Notes: generated by a model not told the origin, from the sequence alone. Numbered from the stretch's first letter, positions 16,577 through 26,006 are shown. The stretch is DNA of 64,000 nt from G963662675 sp963676845 (GCA_963676845.2 CAXXKK010000016.1:17874-81873), one strand, 5' to 3'. Numbers and translations: made by a program.

Positions 16577-17929
16577 ATGGTAAAATCGGTTAATCAATTT
16601 ATTGAAGATTTTATGGGCTATGTTAAAGCTCGTGATCCGTATCAGTATGAATTTCATCAGGCTGTTCATGAAGTTGTTGAGTCATTGGCACCTTTCCTGT
16701 TGGAGAATCCCAAATACATCAAAACAAATATTCTGGAGCGTTTGGTTGAGCCTGAACGTGTTATTCATTTTCGTGTTCCCTGGGTTGATGATATGGGCAA
16801 TGTGCATGTAAATCGCGGGTTTCGTGTCGAAATGAATTCTGCAATTGGCCCCTATAAAGGTGGATTGAGATTTCACCCTACAGTAAACCTGAGCATCATG
16901 AAGTTTTTGGCATTTGAGCAGGTCTTTAAAAATAGCCTAACAAGTTTGCCAATGGGAGGAGGAAAAGGAGGCTCAGATTTCGATCCTAAGAATAAGTCTG
17001 ATCAGGAAGTGATGCGTTTTTGTCAAAGCTTTATGACTGAGCTTTATCGTCATATTGGGCCTAACACAGATGTACCTGCAGGTGATATTGGTGTTGGAGG
17101 ACGGGAAATTGGCTATTTGTTTGGGCAATATAAACGTTTGCGAAATGAGTTTACAGGAGTGCTTACTGGTAAAGGTATCGAATGGGGTGGGAGTCTTATT
17201 CGTCCGGAAGCAACAGGATATGGAACGGTCTATTTTGCAAAAGAAATGATGGGCTCTCAGGGAGAGTCAATAGAAGGCAAAATTGTTGCTATCTCTGGTT
17301 CTGGAAATGTGGCTCAGTATGCGGCACAAAAAGTTATTGAATTGGGAGGAAAGGTAGTGACTCTTTCTGATTCCAGTGGAGCGATTTATGCCCCTGATGG
17401 TATTGATTCTGAAAAACTGGAATATATATTCCAGTTGAAAAATATTCAACGTGGACGAATTAAGGAATATGCCGAAAAATACAATTGCCAGTATTTTGAA
17501 GGAGGACGCCCCTGGTCTGTAAAATGTGACGTGGCCTTGCCATGTGCTACTCAAAATGAGATTGAATTGGAAGATGCAATTTCCTTGTTGAAAAACGGAT
17601 GTAGTATTGTTGCGGAGGGAGCGAATATGCCATGTACCCCTGAGGCAATTCATGAATTCCAAAAGGCAAAGATATTGTATGCACCGGGTAAAGCTGCAAA
17701 TGCTGGTGGCGTTGCTGTTTCTGGTTTAGAAATGACGCAAAACAGTATGCGCTTAAATTGGACAAGGGAGGAAGTAGATGACCGCTTGCATGTGATTATG
17801 AAAACGATTCATGCTGCCTGCGTCAAATATGGGACAAAGCCGGATGGTTGGGTTGATTATGTAGATGGGGCAAATATTGGTGGTTTTGTAAAAGTGGCTT
17901 CAGCAGTACTCGCTCAGGGAGTTGTATAA
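16577..17929 (+). CDS. gdhA: NADP-type glutamate dehydrogenase
   Basis: GdhA makes glutamate from 2-oxoglutarate and ammonium in the cytoplasm. The 450-residue length matches hexameric bacterial enzymes. The substrate-binding motif LPMGGGKGGSDFDPK with the catalytic Lys, the PAGDIGVGGREIGYLFGQYK segment, and the Rossmann motif ISGSGNVAQYAA are visible. An upstream ATG at 16572 is closed at once by a stop, so the ATG at 16577 is the start. The length and the GKGGSDF form point to the NADP-linked type, although cofactor preference is inferred. The gene stands alone and has its own terminator. Confidence 0.94.
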   Translation: MVKSVNQFIEDFMGYVKARDPYQYEFHQAVHEVVESLAPFLLENPKYIKTNILERLVEPERVIHFRVPWVDDMGNVHVNRGFRVEMNSAIGPYKGGLRFHPTVNLSIMKFLAFEQVFKNSLTSLPMGGGKGGSDFDPKNKSDQEVMRFCQSFMTELYRHIGPNTDVPAGDIGVGGREIGYLFGQYKRLRNEFTGVLTGKGIEWGGSLIRPEATGYGTVYFAKEMMGSQGESIEGKIVAISGSGNVAQYAAQKVIELGGKVVTLSDSSGAIYAPDGIDSEKLEYIFQLKNIQRGRIKEYAEKYNCQYFEGGRPWSVKCDVALPCATQNEIELEDAISLLKNGCSIVAEGANMPCTPEAIHEFQKAKILYAPGKAANAGGVAVSGLEMTQNSMRLNWTREEVDDRLHVIMKTIHAACVKYGTKPDGWVDYVDGANIGGFVKVASAVLAQGVV

Positions 17930-17954
17930 TATAATAATTGTATAACATTGAAAA

Positions 17955-17995
17955 GGGACAGCGGACTTTTTAAATAGTTCGCTGTTCTTTTTTTA
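17955..17995 (+). terminator. Terminator of gdhA
   Basis: An 11-bp stem (17957-17967 with 17976-17986, one G-T pair) is followed by a run of T, starting 26 bases after the stop codon. Confidence 0.85.
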
Positions 17996-18074
17996 TAGGA
18001 ATTATCATTAAGATAATATTACAAGTTAAGTGCTCTGAAAGAATAGTTTTTACTTTGTAGTAAAAACCTATTTT

Positions 18075-18836
18075 ATGTTGATTGATACTCACTCACATAT
18101 ATATGCTGAAGATTTTATAGATGACTTAGATGAGGTTGTTAAACGAGCATACGAGAATAATATTCGCAAAATAGTATTACCAAATATTGATAGTTCCTCA
18201 ATAAAACGAATGCTAGATTTAACTGATTCATATCCACAGGTTTGTTTCCCGTTAATGGGGTTGCATCCTACATCGGTAAATGCTGATTATATGGAAGAAC
18301 TTGAGTTAGTTGAGTTTTGGCTTGATAAACGAAAGTTTTATGGCATTGGTGAAATAGGGATCGATTTATATTGGGATAAAACTTTCCTGAAAGAACAAAC
18401 GATGGCCTTTCGAATACAACTACAAATGGCAAAAAAGCATAAGTTGCCGGTTGTTATTCATGTTCGGGAGTCTTTTGATGAAGTATACTCTGTATTAAAA
18501 GAAGAAGGAGAAGGACTGACTGGTGTGTTTCATAGTTTTACAGGAACATTGGAGCAGGCAGAAAAGGTAATTGATATGGGTTTTAAAATCGGTGTTAATG
18601 GAATAGTGACATTCAAAAACAGTGGTTTGGATAAGGTTATTAAAAATATTGATCTCAGTCATATTTTATTAGAAACAGATGCCCCATATTTGACACCAAC
18701 TCCTTTTCGGGGTAAAAGAAATGAAAGTTCATATTTAATATATGTCGCACAAAAAGTGGCGGAGGTGTACAACGTTTCTGTAAGTGAGATTGGAAGTATA
18801 ACAACTCGCAATGCTGAGCTGCTTTTTGATATTTAG
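18075..18836 (+). CDS. TatD family metal-dependent deoxyribonuclease
   Basis: The 253-residue protein belongs to the TatD amidohydrolase family (3'-5' DNA exonuclease in E. coli). The metal ligands are in DTHSHIY (residues 4-10), GEIGIDLYWD, VVIHVRES, and HSFTGT. The late ETDAPYLTP motif is the family signature. It is followed after 15 bases by the asparaginase gene, so the two form a small operon. Confidence 0.93.
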   Translation: MLIDTHSHIYAEDFIDDLDEVVKRAYENNIRKIVLPNIDSSSIKRMLDLTDSYPQVCFPLMGLHPTSVNADYMEELELVEFWLDKRKFYGIGEIGIDLYWDKTFLKEQTMAFRIQLQMAKKHKLPVVIHVRESFDEVYSVLKEEGEGLTGVFHSFTGTLEQAEKVIDMGFKIGVNGIVTFKNSGLDKVIKNIDLSHILLETDAPYLTPTPFRGKRNESSYLIYVAQKVAEVYNVSVSEIGSITTRNAELLFDI

Positions 18837-18851
18837 AAGGGATACAATTGA

Positions 18852-19895
18852 ATGAATCTAGTAAAAATGCAGTCTGAAAAACCATATATATTAATAATAT
18901 ATACGGGTGGTACAATTGGAATGGCTCAAAAAGAAGATGCGTTAAGCCCGGTAAATTTTAACCAAATCTTGGATGAGGTTCCCGAATTAAGTCGTTTGGG
19001 ATATAACCTGGACGCTATTGCATTTGATCCTCCTTTGGATTCATCAGACATGTCTCCTGGGGTTTGGAGTAAGCTGGCGATGATTATTTACAATAATTAT
19101 TTACTTTTTGATGGTTTTGTTGTTTTGCATGGGACGGATACCATGGCTTATTCTGCATCTGCCTTAAGTTATATGTTGCAAAATCTTGATAAACCTGTTG
19201 TTTTTACCGGATCACAACTTCCGATTGGAGTATTTAGAACAGATGGGAAAGAAAATCTGATTACATCAATAGAGATTGCTGCTGCAAAAATTGATGGAAA
19301 CCCAATTGTCCCGGAAGTATGTATTTATTTTGATTTTAAATTGACAAGGGGAAACAGAACGAGTAAAAGACATGCTGATCATTTTAGTGCATTTCATTCT
19401 CCCAATTATCCTCTTCTGGCAAAGGCTGGTGTGGATATAAAATATTTTCGGGAAGAAATTATTTATCCCGAAAAAACTGATTCATTGAAGATTGCAACTG
19501 ATTTTGATGAGAATGTTGTAATTATTAAGATTTTCCCAGGGATGAATCGCACTATATTTGAGCACATTATTAATACTCCAGGATTAAAAGGAATTGTTCT
19601 TGAGACTTTTGGGTCGGGAAATGTGCCAGTCTTTCCATGGTTTATGGATACTATAAAGTCTGCGGTTCAAAAAGGAATATATATAGTTAATGTGTCTCAG
19701 TGTGAAGGAGGTACAGTTAAAATGGGACGCTATCAGTCAAGTCATGATATAATGAATGCAGGAGTAATTAGTGGTGCAGATATGACAACCGAAGCTGCCG
19801 TTACAAAGTTAATGTTTTTGCTTGGACAAGGATTTAACGATGAAAAAATGAAGCTTCAGATGAATAAAAGTATCTGTGGTGAAATAAGTGGGTAG
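18852..19895 (+). CDS. ansA: Type I (cytoplasmic) L-asparaginase
   Basis: Type I asparaginase hydrolyses asparagine to aspartate and ammonia. The 347-residue protein has the first catalytic Thr in YTGGTIGMAQ (about residues 17-26) and the second catalytic group in LHGTDTMAYSA. ETFGSGNVP and the allosteric-site region follow. There is no signal peptide, in line with the cytoplasmic type. The start at 18852 gives MNLVKMQSEKPYI; the Met at residue 6 is an alternative. A tRNA gene begins 66 bases downstream. Confidence 0.93.
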   Translation: MNLVKMQSEKPYILIIYTGGTIGMAQKEDALSPVNFNQILDEVPELSRLGYNLDAIAFDPPLDSSDMSPGVWSKLAMIIYNNYLLFDGFVVLHGTDTMAYSASALSYMLQNLDKPVVFTGSQLPIGVFRTDGKENLITSIEIAAAKIDGNPIVPEVCIYFDFKLTRGNRTSKRHADHFSAFHSPNYPLLAKAGVDIKYFREEIIYPEKTDSLKIATDFDENVVIIKIFPGMNRTIFEHIINTPGLKGIVLETFGSGNVPVFPWFMDTIKSAVQKGIYIVNVSQCEGGTVKMGRYQSSHDIMNAGVISGADMTTEAAVTKLMFLLGQGFNDEKMKLQMNKSICGEISG

Positions 19896-19961
19896 CATAT
19901 TTTTTTTTCCCAATTTTTTTGTAATTTGCAGCCCTGAAAAATTTCGGTGCCTGAAATCTTT

Positions 19962-20049
19962 GGAGAGGTGCAGGAGTGGCTGAACTGGCACGCCTGGAAA
20001 GCGTGTGTACCCCTAAAGGGTACCGAGGGTTCGAATCCCTCTCTCTCCG
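19962..20049 (+). tRNA. tRNA-Ser (anticodon GGA)
   Basis: The acceptor stem GGAGAGG pairs with TCTCTCC (20042-20048). The anticodon arm CACGC-CTGGAAA-GCGTG gives GGA. A long variable arm (ACCCCTAAAGGGTACC region) marks a class II tRNA, and the T arm GAGGG-TTCGAAT-CCCTC is perfect. The discriminator is G. CCA is not encoded. Confidence 0.96.
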
Positions 20050-20182
20050 CGGGTAGTCGGAGAAAATGATAAAAGTTGATTTTGAAAATGGGTTGGAATT
20101 GATTTTCTTTATCCAATCAGAATAAATAACAAATAGTATATAGTTTATAAATTAAAAAGATTACTAATTAAAATTAAAACCA

Positions 20183-20998
20183 ATGATGAAAAAACTATTT
20201 GCGTTTATAGCAGTTCTAGGGATGCTCTTTATGGGAGCGTCGAACTACGCCGTTGCTCAGGATCAAGTAGAGGAAGCAACAACTGAAGAAGTGTCAGCTC
20301 CTGTTGTTGACGAATTTTCAGGTGATGTTGAAGAAGAAGCAGCTGCTGCTGCAGAAGAAGGACAGTCATTACACAGTCAGTTGAAGCAAAAATTTATTGA
20401 AGGTGGTGCAGACTTTATGTCTTTCGTGTTGATCTGTTTGATTTTAGGTCTTGCAATGGCTCTTGAAAGAGTAATTTACCTAAACCTTTCAACAAGTAAT
20501 AACAAAAAACTATTAGTTAAAGTTGAAGAAGCTTTAGCTGAAGGTGGTATTGAAGCTGCAAAAGAAGTTTGTCGTAACACTCGCGGTCCTGTAGCAAGTA
20601 TTTTCTTCCAAGGTCTTGACCGTTCTGAAGAAGGTATCGATGTAGTAGAAAAAACAGTTGTTGCATACGGTGGTGTACAAGCTGGTTTGTTAGAAAAAGG
20701 ATTAAGCTGGTTGGCATTGTTTATTGCATTGGCTCCTATGCTTGGTTTCATGGGTACTGTAATCGGTATGATTGAAGCATTCGATGCTATTGAGGTAGCT
20801 GGTGATATTAGCCCTTCATTGGTAGCTGGTGGTATTAAAGTTGCTTTGATTACAACTGTATCTGGTCTTGTAGTAGCAATTATTCTTCAGATTTTCTACA
20901 ACTATTGTGTTGCAAAAATTGACAGTATTGTAAACAGCATGGAAGATGCGTCTATTTCTCTAATTGATATCTTAGTAAAACACAATCTTAAAAAATAA
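20183..20998 (+). CDS. exbB: MotA/TolQ/ExbB proton channel family protein
   Basis: ExbB-type proteins form the proton channel that energises TonB-dependent transport. The 271-residue protein has an N-terminal signal-like segment (1-25, ending NYAVAQ), an acidic low-complexity linker (about 26-65), then three membrane spans with the family block (APMLGFMGTVIGMIEAF, GGIKVALITTVSGLVVAI). The cleavable N-terminal extension is a known Bacteroidota variant. First gene of a four-gene operon with a small membrane protein and two ExbD proteins; tonB itself is not here. Confidence 0.9.
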   Translation: MMKKLFAFIAVLGMLFMGASNYAVAQDQVEEATTEEVSAPVVDEFSGDVEEEAAAAAEEGQSLHSQLKQKFIEGGADFMSFVLICLILGLAMALERVIYLNLSTSNNKKLLVKVEEALAEGGIEAAKEVCRNTRGPVASIFFQGLDRSEEGIDVVEKTVVAYGGVQAGLLEKGLSWLALFIALAPMLGFMGTVIGMIEAFDAIEVAGDISPSLVAGGIKVALITTVSGLVVAIILQIFYNYCVAKIDSIVNSMEDASISLIDILVKHNLKK

Positions 20999-21005
20999 TT
21001 GAACT

Positions 21006-21458
21006 ATGAAAGTTGAAAAAGTATTAAACATTATGATGTGGGTACTTTTGGCTGTTTCTGCGGTTCTGATTGTGTCTTTAATGTCAAATATTGGAGAAGA
21101 TTCAGATCCTACAATGGGAAGTTGGATTAACACCAACCTTTCATGGACATACATCTTGTTGTTATTAACAACAGGTGTGGCAGTCATAGGTGCATTGATT
21201 CACACATTTTCAAGTAAAGAAGCTGCTAAAAAAGGTTTGACTGCAGTGGTTTTTGCCGCTGTTTTAGTCGGAATATCTTATGCATTCGCTTCTGATGCAA
21301 TTCCACAATTTTATGGAGTTGAAGATTACGTTGCTGATGGAAGTTTAACAAATACAATTGCAAAATGGATTGATACAACGCTTATCGCTACGTATCTTCT
21401 AATTGGATTAGTTATTGTAGCAACAATTGTTTCGTCAGTATCTCGTATTTTTAAATAA
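21006..21458 (+). CDS. Small membrane protein in the exbB-exbD operon
   Basis: This 150-residue protein has about four hydrophobic segments (about 8-26, 48-68, 76-96, 122-145) and no catalytic motif I recognise. It sits 7 bases after exbB and before the two exbD genes. This position suggests an accessory subunit of the proton channel complex or an assembly factor. The link is positional only. Confidence 0.6.
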   Translation: MKVEKVLNIMMWVLLAVSAVLIVSLMSNIGEDSDPTMGSWINTNLSWTYILLLLTTGVAVIGALIHTFSSKEAAKKGLTAVVFAAVLVGISYAFASDAIPQFYGVEDYVADGSLTNTIAKWIDTTLIATYLLIGLVIVATIVSSVSRIFK

Positions 21459-21502
21459 TTCATTTATCGTGTGTTAAATTAATAAACAGGGAAAAACTAA
21501 TT

Positions 21503-22081
21503 ATGGCAAAAAAAACACCTGAAGTACCCGCAACATCTTTGGCCGATATTGCCTTTATGTTGCTGATCTTTTTCCTGGTAACAACCACGATGGATGTGGA
21601 CAGCGGTTTGGAACGTAGACTTCCACAAATGGCTCCTCCCCAACAGGAGAATGATGATACTCCACCAATTAAAGAACGTAACGTTCTGGTTGTTTTGGTA
21701 AATAAAAATAACCAGTTGTTGGTAGAGGATCAAGTTTCGCAGATTAGTGATCTTCGTGAAAAAGCGAAAGAATTTATGCAAAACCCTGCTGATGCCGAAA
21801 ACTTACCAGAGAAGGACTATAAAGAAGTCCCTTATTTTGGTGAAGTTGGTATCACTAAGGGAGTAATTTCTCTTCGTAATGACGAAGGAACAAAATACGG
21901 AACCTACATTGCTGTTCAAAACGAATTGGTTGCTGCCATTAACGAATTAAGAGAAGAATTGTCCAGAGCTCAATTTGGCAAATCTTTCGAAGAGCTTGCT
22001 GTTGATCAGCAAGATGCGATAAAAGAAATTTATCCATCTAAGATCTCAGAAGCTGAACCTAAAAGAGCAGGAGGGAACTAA
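21503..22081 (+). CDS. exbD: ExbD/TolR family protein, copy 1
   Basis: ExbD is the periplasm-facing stator partner of ExbB. The 192-residue protein has the canonical start: a short basic cytoplasmic piece, then SLADIAFMLLIFFLVTTTM (about 12-30), where the membrane Asp (D15) is the proton-carrying residue. A periplasmic domain follows. The periplasmic part carries an insert (around QNPADAENLPEKDYKEV) and a Lys/Glu-rich tail, making it longer than E. coli ExbD (141 residues). Three bases separate it from the second copy. Confidence 0.9.
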   Translation: MAKKTPEVPATSLADIAFMLLIFFLVTTTMDVDSGLERRLPQMAPPQQENDDTPPIKERNVLVVLVNKNNQLLVEDQVSQISDLREKAKEFMQNPADAENLPEKDYKEVPYFGEVGITKGVISLRNDEGTKYGTYIAVQNELVAAINELREELSRAQFGKSFEELAVDQQDAIKEIYPSKISEAEPKRAGGN

Positions 22082-22084
22082 TAT

Positions 22085-22558
22085 ATGTCAAAGTTTAGAA
22101 ATAGTAATAATAAAGAATTACCACCGATATCTACATCATCATTGCCTGATATCGTGTTCATGTTGTTATTCTTCTTTATGGCGAGTACAACTATGAGGGA
22201 GGTAACTTTGAAAGTAAAAGTAACCGTTCCTGAAGCTACAGAGCTTTCTAAATTAGCGAAAAAGTCACTGGTTAGTTATATCTATATCGGTGAGCCTCAT
22301 AATCAATATCAGGGACAGTTTGGTAATGAGCCACGTATTCAGTTAAATGATCAATTTTCTCAGGTATCTGATATTCCTGACTATATTGAAGCTGAACGCG
22401 CTGCTCGTGACGAAGCCGAAGTTCCTCAGATGATTACATCTCTAAAAGTAGATGAAAACTGTACGATGGGTATTGTGTCTGATGTGAAACAAGAATTAAG
22501 ACGTGTTTCTGCATTGCACATAAACTATTCATCACGCAAAAAAGCTACTTCAAACTAG
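22085..22558 (+). CDS. exbD: ExbD/TolR family protein, copy 2
   Basis: Second ExbD paralogue, 157 residues. The membrane segment SLPDIVFMLLFFFMASTTM contains the essential Asp. The periplasmic domain differs strongly from copy 1 (VKVTVPEATEL; KVDENCTMGIVSDVKQELR). Two unlike ExbD proteins with one ExbB is common in Bacteroidota and suggests a mixed stator. Last gene of the operon, followed by a terminator. Confidence 0.9.
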   Translation: MSKFRNSNNKELPPISTSSLPDIVFMLLFFFMASTTMREVTLKVKVTVPEATELSKLAKKSLVSYIYIGEPHNQYQGQFGNEPRIQLNDQFSQVSDIPDYIEAERAARDEAEVPQMITSLKVDENCTMGIVSDVKQELRRVSALHINYSSRKKATSN

Positions 22559-22584
22559 GAAAGATTAATCTCTACAATATAAAG

Positions 22585-22617
22585 AAACCGGATCATGAAA
22601 ATGAATCCGGTTTTTTT
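22585..22617 (+). terminator. Terminator of the exbB-exbD operon
   Basis: AAACCGGAT (22585-22593) pairs with ATCCGGTTT (22605-22613), followed by a T run. Confidence 0.88.
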
Positions 22618-22770
22618 ATGCCGTATATTTTGTTGTATTTTAAGTTTAGCCTTTAGATATTAATTTCCGGTCTAGAGAGAATCTGTTTCTTAATATATAA
22701 AATGAAGAAATGATTTACTATTTTCGATGTAAATTCACAATTATACAGGAAAAATGTAAAACTTAAGATT

Positions 22771-23811
22771 ATGAGTAAAGGAAAACCCAAAAAGATTGGA
22801 ATCTTAACTGCAGGTGGTGATTGTCCTGGTTTGAATGCAGCAATACGAGGGGTCGGGAAAACAGCTATTGTTGAATATGGAATGGAAGTAATTGGATTTA
22901 ATGCTGGATATTCAGGATTGATAGAAAAGGATTATATTGAACTTAAAGAATCGATGTTGTCCGGAATTTTAACTCTTGGAGGTACAATTTTAGGTACATC
23001 TAGAGAGAAACCATACAAAATTGTGAAAGGTGAGGATAATGATAAACCGGAATTGATTAAGCAAAATTATAATGATTTAGGCTTGGATGCAGTTGTATGC
23101 ATTGGAGGTAATGGAACAATGAAAACAGCAAACAGGCTGCATGAAGAAGGCTTAAATGTTATTGGAATACCAAAAACAATTGACAACGATGTTTGGGGTA
23201 CAGATATAACTTTTGGTTTTGATTCTGCTTTGCAGATTGCCACAGAAGCTGTTGACCGCTTACACACAACTGCAAACTCACATCAACGTGTGATGATTAT
23301 TGAGGTTATGGGGCATCATGCCGGATGGATTGCTTTATATGCCGGAATGGCTGGTGGAGGAGACATCATTATTGTTCCTGAACTTGAGTATAATATTCGT
23401 TCAGTTTGTAAAAAAATTGAAGAACGATATGAGAGTAATAAACCGTATTCTATTGTTGTTGTGGCCGAAGGAATTAAACATCCAAAGAATATTTCAGCTG
23501 CCAGACATATTTCTGAAGCAATTCAAACATACACTGGTCTTGAAACACGGGAAACAGTTTTAGGATACGTGCAAAGAGGAGGTAGTCCTAGCCCAATGGA
23601 CAGAATACTCGCAACTCGTTATGGCGCATTTGCCGCTGAATGTATCGCAGATGGATGTTTTGGTACAATGGTAGCAATGAAAAACAATCAATTAACAACT
23701 GTTCCTCTTGATGAGATCAGTGATAAATTGAGCTTGGTAACCTCTGATCATCCACTGGTTCAAAAAGCACGAAGAATGGGTGTTTCTTTTGGTGATGAAT
23801 ATCTAACTTAA
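22771..23811 (+). CDS. pfkA: 6-phosphofructokinase
   Basis: This glycolytic enzyme phosphorylates fructose 6-phosphate. The 346-residue protein has GGDCPGLNAAIRG (residues 15-27), the phosphoryl-site motif GGNGT (112-116), the catalytic PKTIDND (134-140), MGHHAGW and YVQRGGSPSPMDR. In E. coli PfkA the phosphoryl-site motif reads GGDGS and the catalytic motif PGTIDND. Here Asn114 replaces the Mg-binding Asp and Lys135 replaces Gly. Lys at that site occurs in PPi-dependent and some ATP-dependent clades, while Gly115 favours ATP. The phosphodonor is therefore uncertain. Confidence 0.9.
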   Translation: MSKGKPKKIGILTAGGDCPGLNAAIRGVGKTAIVEYGMEVIGFNAGYSGLIEKDYIELKESMLSGILTLGGTILGTSREKPYKIVKGEDNDKPELIKQNYNDLGLDAVVCIGGNGTMKTANRLHEEGLNVIGIPKTIDNDVWGTDITFGFDSALQIATEAVDRLHTTANSHQRVMIIEVMGHHAGWIALYAGMAGGGDIIIVPELEYNIRSVCKKIEERYESNKPYSIVVVAEGIKHPKNISAARHISEAIQTYTGLETRETVLGYVQRGGSPSPMDRILATRYGAFAAECIADGCFGTMVAMKNNQLTTVPLDEISDKLSLVTSDHPLVQKARRMGVSFGDEYLT

Positions 23812-23841
23812 TAACGAAGAGTTTTAGATAAGAAGATACAC

Positions 23842-23892
23842 AAGAAAGCCCTCAAGCAAATTCTAATAAAAGTTTGATTGAGGGCTTTCTTA
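23842..23892. terminator. Bidirectional terminator between pfkA and response regulator
   Basis: A perfect 13-bp stem (23843-23855 with 23878-23890) spans the gap between convergent genes. A/T-rich flanks on both sides allow use in either direction. Confidence 0.8.
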
Positions 23893-23919
23893 ATTAAAAT
23901 ATTTAAAATGTAGATATTT

Positions 23920-24630
23920 TTATTTCATTATAACATTGGCATTAAACCTGAAGCCAATACCATGTAAATTGATAATTTTAATACTAGAATCAGCTTTAAG
24001 GTATTTGCGTAATCTTGAGATAAATACATCTAAGCTACGTCCTAGGTAATAATCATCAGACCCCCATACATTTTTAAGAATCTCAGATCTGCTTAAAACG
24101 GTATTGGGATGTTCACAAAAGTATTTTAAAAGTTCTGCTTCTTTATAAGTGAGTATCCTTTTGTCGTCTTTGTGTTGCAGGGTTAAGTTGTCGAAATAGA
24201 AATCAAAATCTCCAACCTGACAATTTGTTATTTCAGGATTGCTTTCATCACTGCCAAGACTTCTTTTTAAAAAGACCCGGATACGCATTAACAACTCATC
24301 CATGCTAAATGGCTTGGTAATGTAATCGTCTCCACCCAGTTCAAAACCATTGATTTTGTCTTCAGTCATTGACTTGGCTGTTAAAAACAAAATGGGGATT
24401 GCCTGATTGTTTTCCCGAACTTTTTTTGCTAAAGAAAAACCATCAAGTTTGGGTAACATTACATCAAACAAGCAAAGGTCGAACTCATTTTTTTGAAATG
24501 ACTGAAAGGCCTTTTCTCCATCTTCAACAGATGTAACAACATATCCAGCCTCTTCCAAATTATCTCTAATGATAAAGTTTAACGTTTTATCATCTTCAAC
24601 TAAAAGAATTTTTTTGCCTCTGTATTCCAT
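23920..24630 (-). CDS. OmpR-family response regulator
   Basis: The 236-residue transcription regulator has a receiver domain (about 7-120: E12-D13-D14, phospho-acceptor D56 in LCLFDVMLP, K106 in ITKPF) and a winged-helix DNA-binding domain (about 135-232, with YKEAELLKYFCEHPNTVLSR and RSLDVFISRLRKYLK). Its stop/start is one base from the histidine kinase gene, so they form a two-component pair. RprY of Bacteroides is a possible relative, but that is recall, not a comparison. Directly repeated CGTTAACA sites in the promoter region of the kinase gene are candidate binding sites. Confidence 0.93.
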   Translation of the reverse strand: MEYRGKKILLVEDDKTLNFIIRDNLEEAGYVVTSVEDGEKAFQSFQKNEFDLCLFDVMLPKLDGFSLAKKVRENNQAIPILFLTAKSMTEDKINGFELGGDDYITKPFSMDELLMRIRVFLKRSLGSDESNPEITNCQVGDFDFYFDNLTLQHKDDKRILTYKEAELLKYFCEHPNTVLSRSEILKNVWGSDDYYLGRSLDVFISRLRKYLKADSSIKIINLHGIGFRFNANVIMK

Positions 24631-24631
24631 G

Positions 24632-25981
24632 TTATTCAGGGATTGTTATTATAAAGATACTGCCTTTTGCTGAATTGTCATTAACTTCTATTTTCCAACC
24701 ATGTCGATTGACAATTTTTTTTACGTAATCAAGCCCCAAACCAAATCCTTTAACATTGTGAATATCTCCGGTTGGGATACGGAAAAAACGATTGAAAATT
24801 TTCTTGCGATATTCTTTTGGAATGCCAATTCCATTGTCTTCAATATAAATTTCTGTTTTTTTCTTTTTCTTTAAAACTTTGAGTTTAACCGATGGTGTCT
24901 CATCACTATATTTAAAAGCATTATCCAAGATATTAAAGATGATATTTGAAAAATGGAGTTTGTCTGCATCTATTTTAATAATTGTTTCGGGAATATCTAA
25001 CTCTAATTTGTATTCATCCCCGTTTTGGCTGGCTCTAAAATCAGCAACAGTTTTCTCCAGGAATTCGTTTAAATCAATGTTTTCTTTATCAAGTTGAATA
25101 ACTTGCTTTTGAATACTTGCCATTTGAAGTACTTTTTCAACTTGTAGAGATAAGCGATTTGTCTGTTCTCCAATAATTCGAGAATATTCAACAAGTCTTT
25201 TGGGATGATCAATAATATGAGGATCTGCTATCACTTTAGATGAGAGATCTATTGCGGAAATAGGTGTTTTAAACTCATGTGTAAGATTATTTATAAAGTT
25301 CTTTTGAATTTCACTTAACCGACGTTGTTTAAAGATCACATATAAAGTGTAACCAAAAAATAGAATAACGATTAGTAGAAAACCATTTACCCAGTACCAG
25401 GCACTTATTTGACTGTTGTAATATTGTGACCGATTAGGGAAGGTTACACCAAAATAATAAGTGTATTTATTGGAAACTGGCATAATTCCACTTTTTTCTT
25501 CTTTTATTCGTTGTTTATAGTGACTTTCAAAAAAAACATCCTCCATCGTACATCCTTGATCAGGATCATTACTAATTTCATCTCCATTGTTTTCATTGTC
25601 TCTGTATACCATTTGTTTGGTTTCACAATCATAAATGGCATAAGTAAAATCAATGTCAATATTGGCTTTTTTAAGCTCATCTGTTAAAAAATGCTCTAGT
25701 AGAAATGGATTTATTTCGTCATTGACATTAACAATGTAGTAGTTGTTGGAAATCTGATCGATAGCTCCATCTATATCAATATTATTTGCATAACCATTGG
25801 TTCTTGTATTATAATTCACTAATTCCTGAGCTACATTCTTTAGGGCATTTGTTGTCGAATCATGAAACTTTCGTTCATTAATATCTACTGTGCTTTTTAA
25901 GAAAAAGAACTGTATTAGTATTATCCCTAAAACGGATAACGTTGCTAAAATAATAACTACTCTAATCGAATTTCTTCCCAT
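24632..25981 (-). CDS. Membrane sensor histidine kinase
   Basis: The 449-residue kinase has TM1 (about 7-28), a periplasmic sensor region of about 165 residues with no recognised domain, and TM2 (about 197-217). The HisKA domain has phospho-acceptor H235 in NNLTHEFKTP. The HATPase domain has the N box (NILDNAFKYS), G1 (EDNGIGIP) and G2 (GFGLGLDYV). There is no HAMP domain. The periplasmic part has two Cys (in YDCETK and DQGCTM), which could form a disulfide. First gene of the two-component operon; RprX-like by layout. Confidence 0.93.
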   Translation of the reverse strand: MGRNSIRVVIILATLSVLGIILIQFFFLKSTVDINERKFHDSTTNALKNVAQELVNYNTRTNGYANNIDIDGAIDQISNNYYIVNVNDEINPFLLEHFLTDELKKANIDIDFTYAIYDCETKQMVYRDNENNGDEISNDPDQGCTMEDVFFESHYKQRIKEEKSGIMPVSNKYTYYFGVTFPNRSQYYNSQISAWYWVNGFLLIVILFFGYTLYVIFKQRRLSEIQKNFINNLTHEFKTPISAIDLSSKVIADPHIIDHPKRLVEYSRIIGEQTNRLSLQVEKVLQMASIQKQVIQLDKENIDLNEFLEKTVADFRASQNGDEYKLELDIPETIIKIDADKLHFSNIIFNILDNAFKYSDETPSVKLKVLKKKKKTEIYIEDNGIGIPKEYRKKIFNRFFRIPTGDIHNVKGFGLGLDYVKKIVNRHGWKIEVNDNSAKGSIFIITIPE

Positions 25982-26006
25982 TTCATACTCCTTAACTGAT
26001 TGAAAA

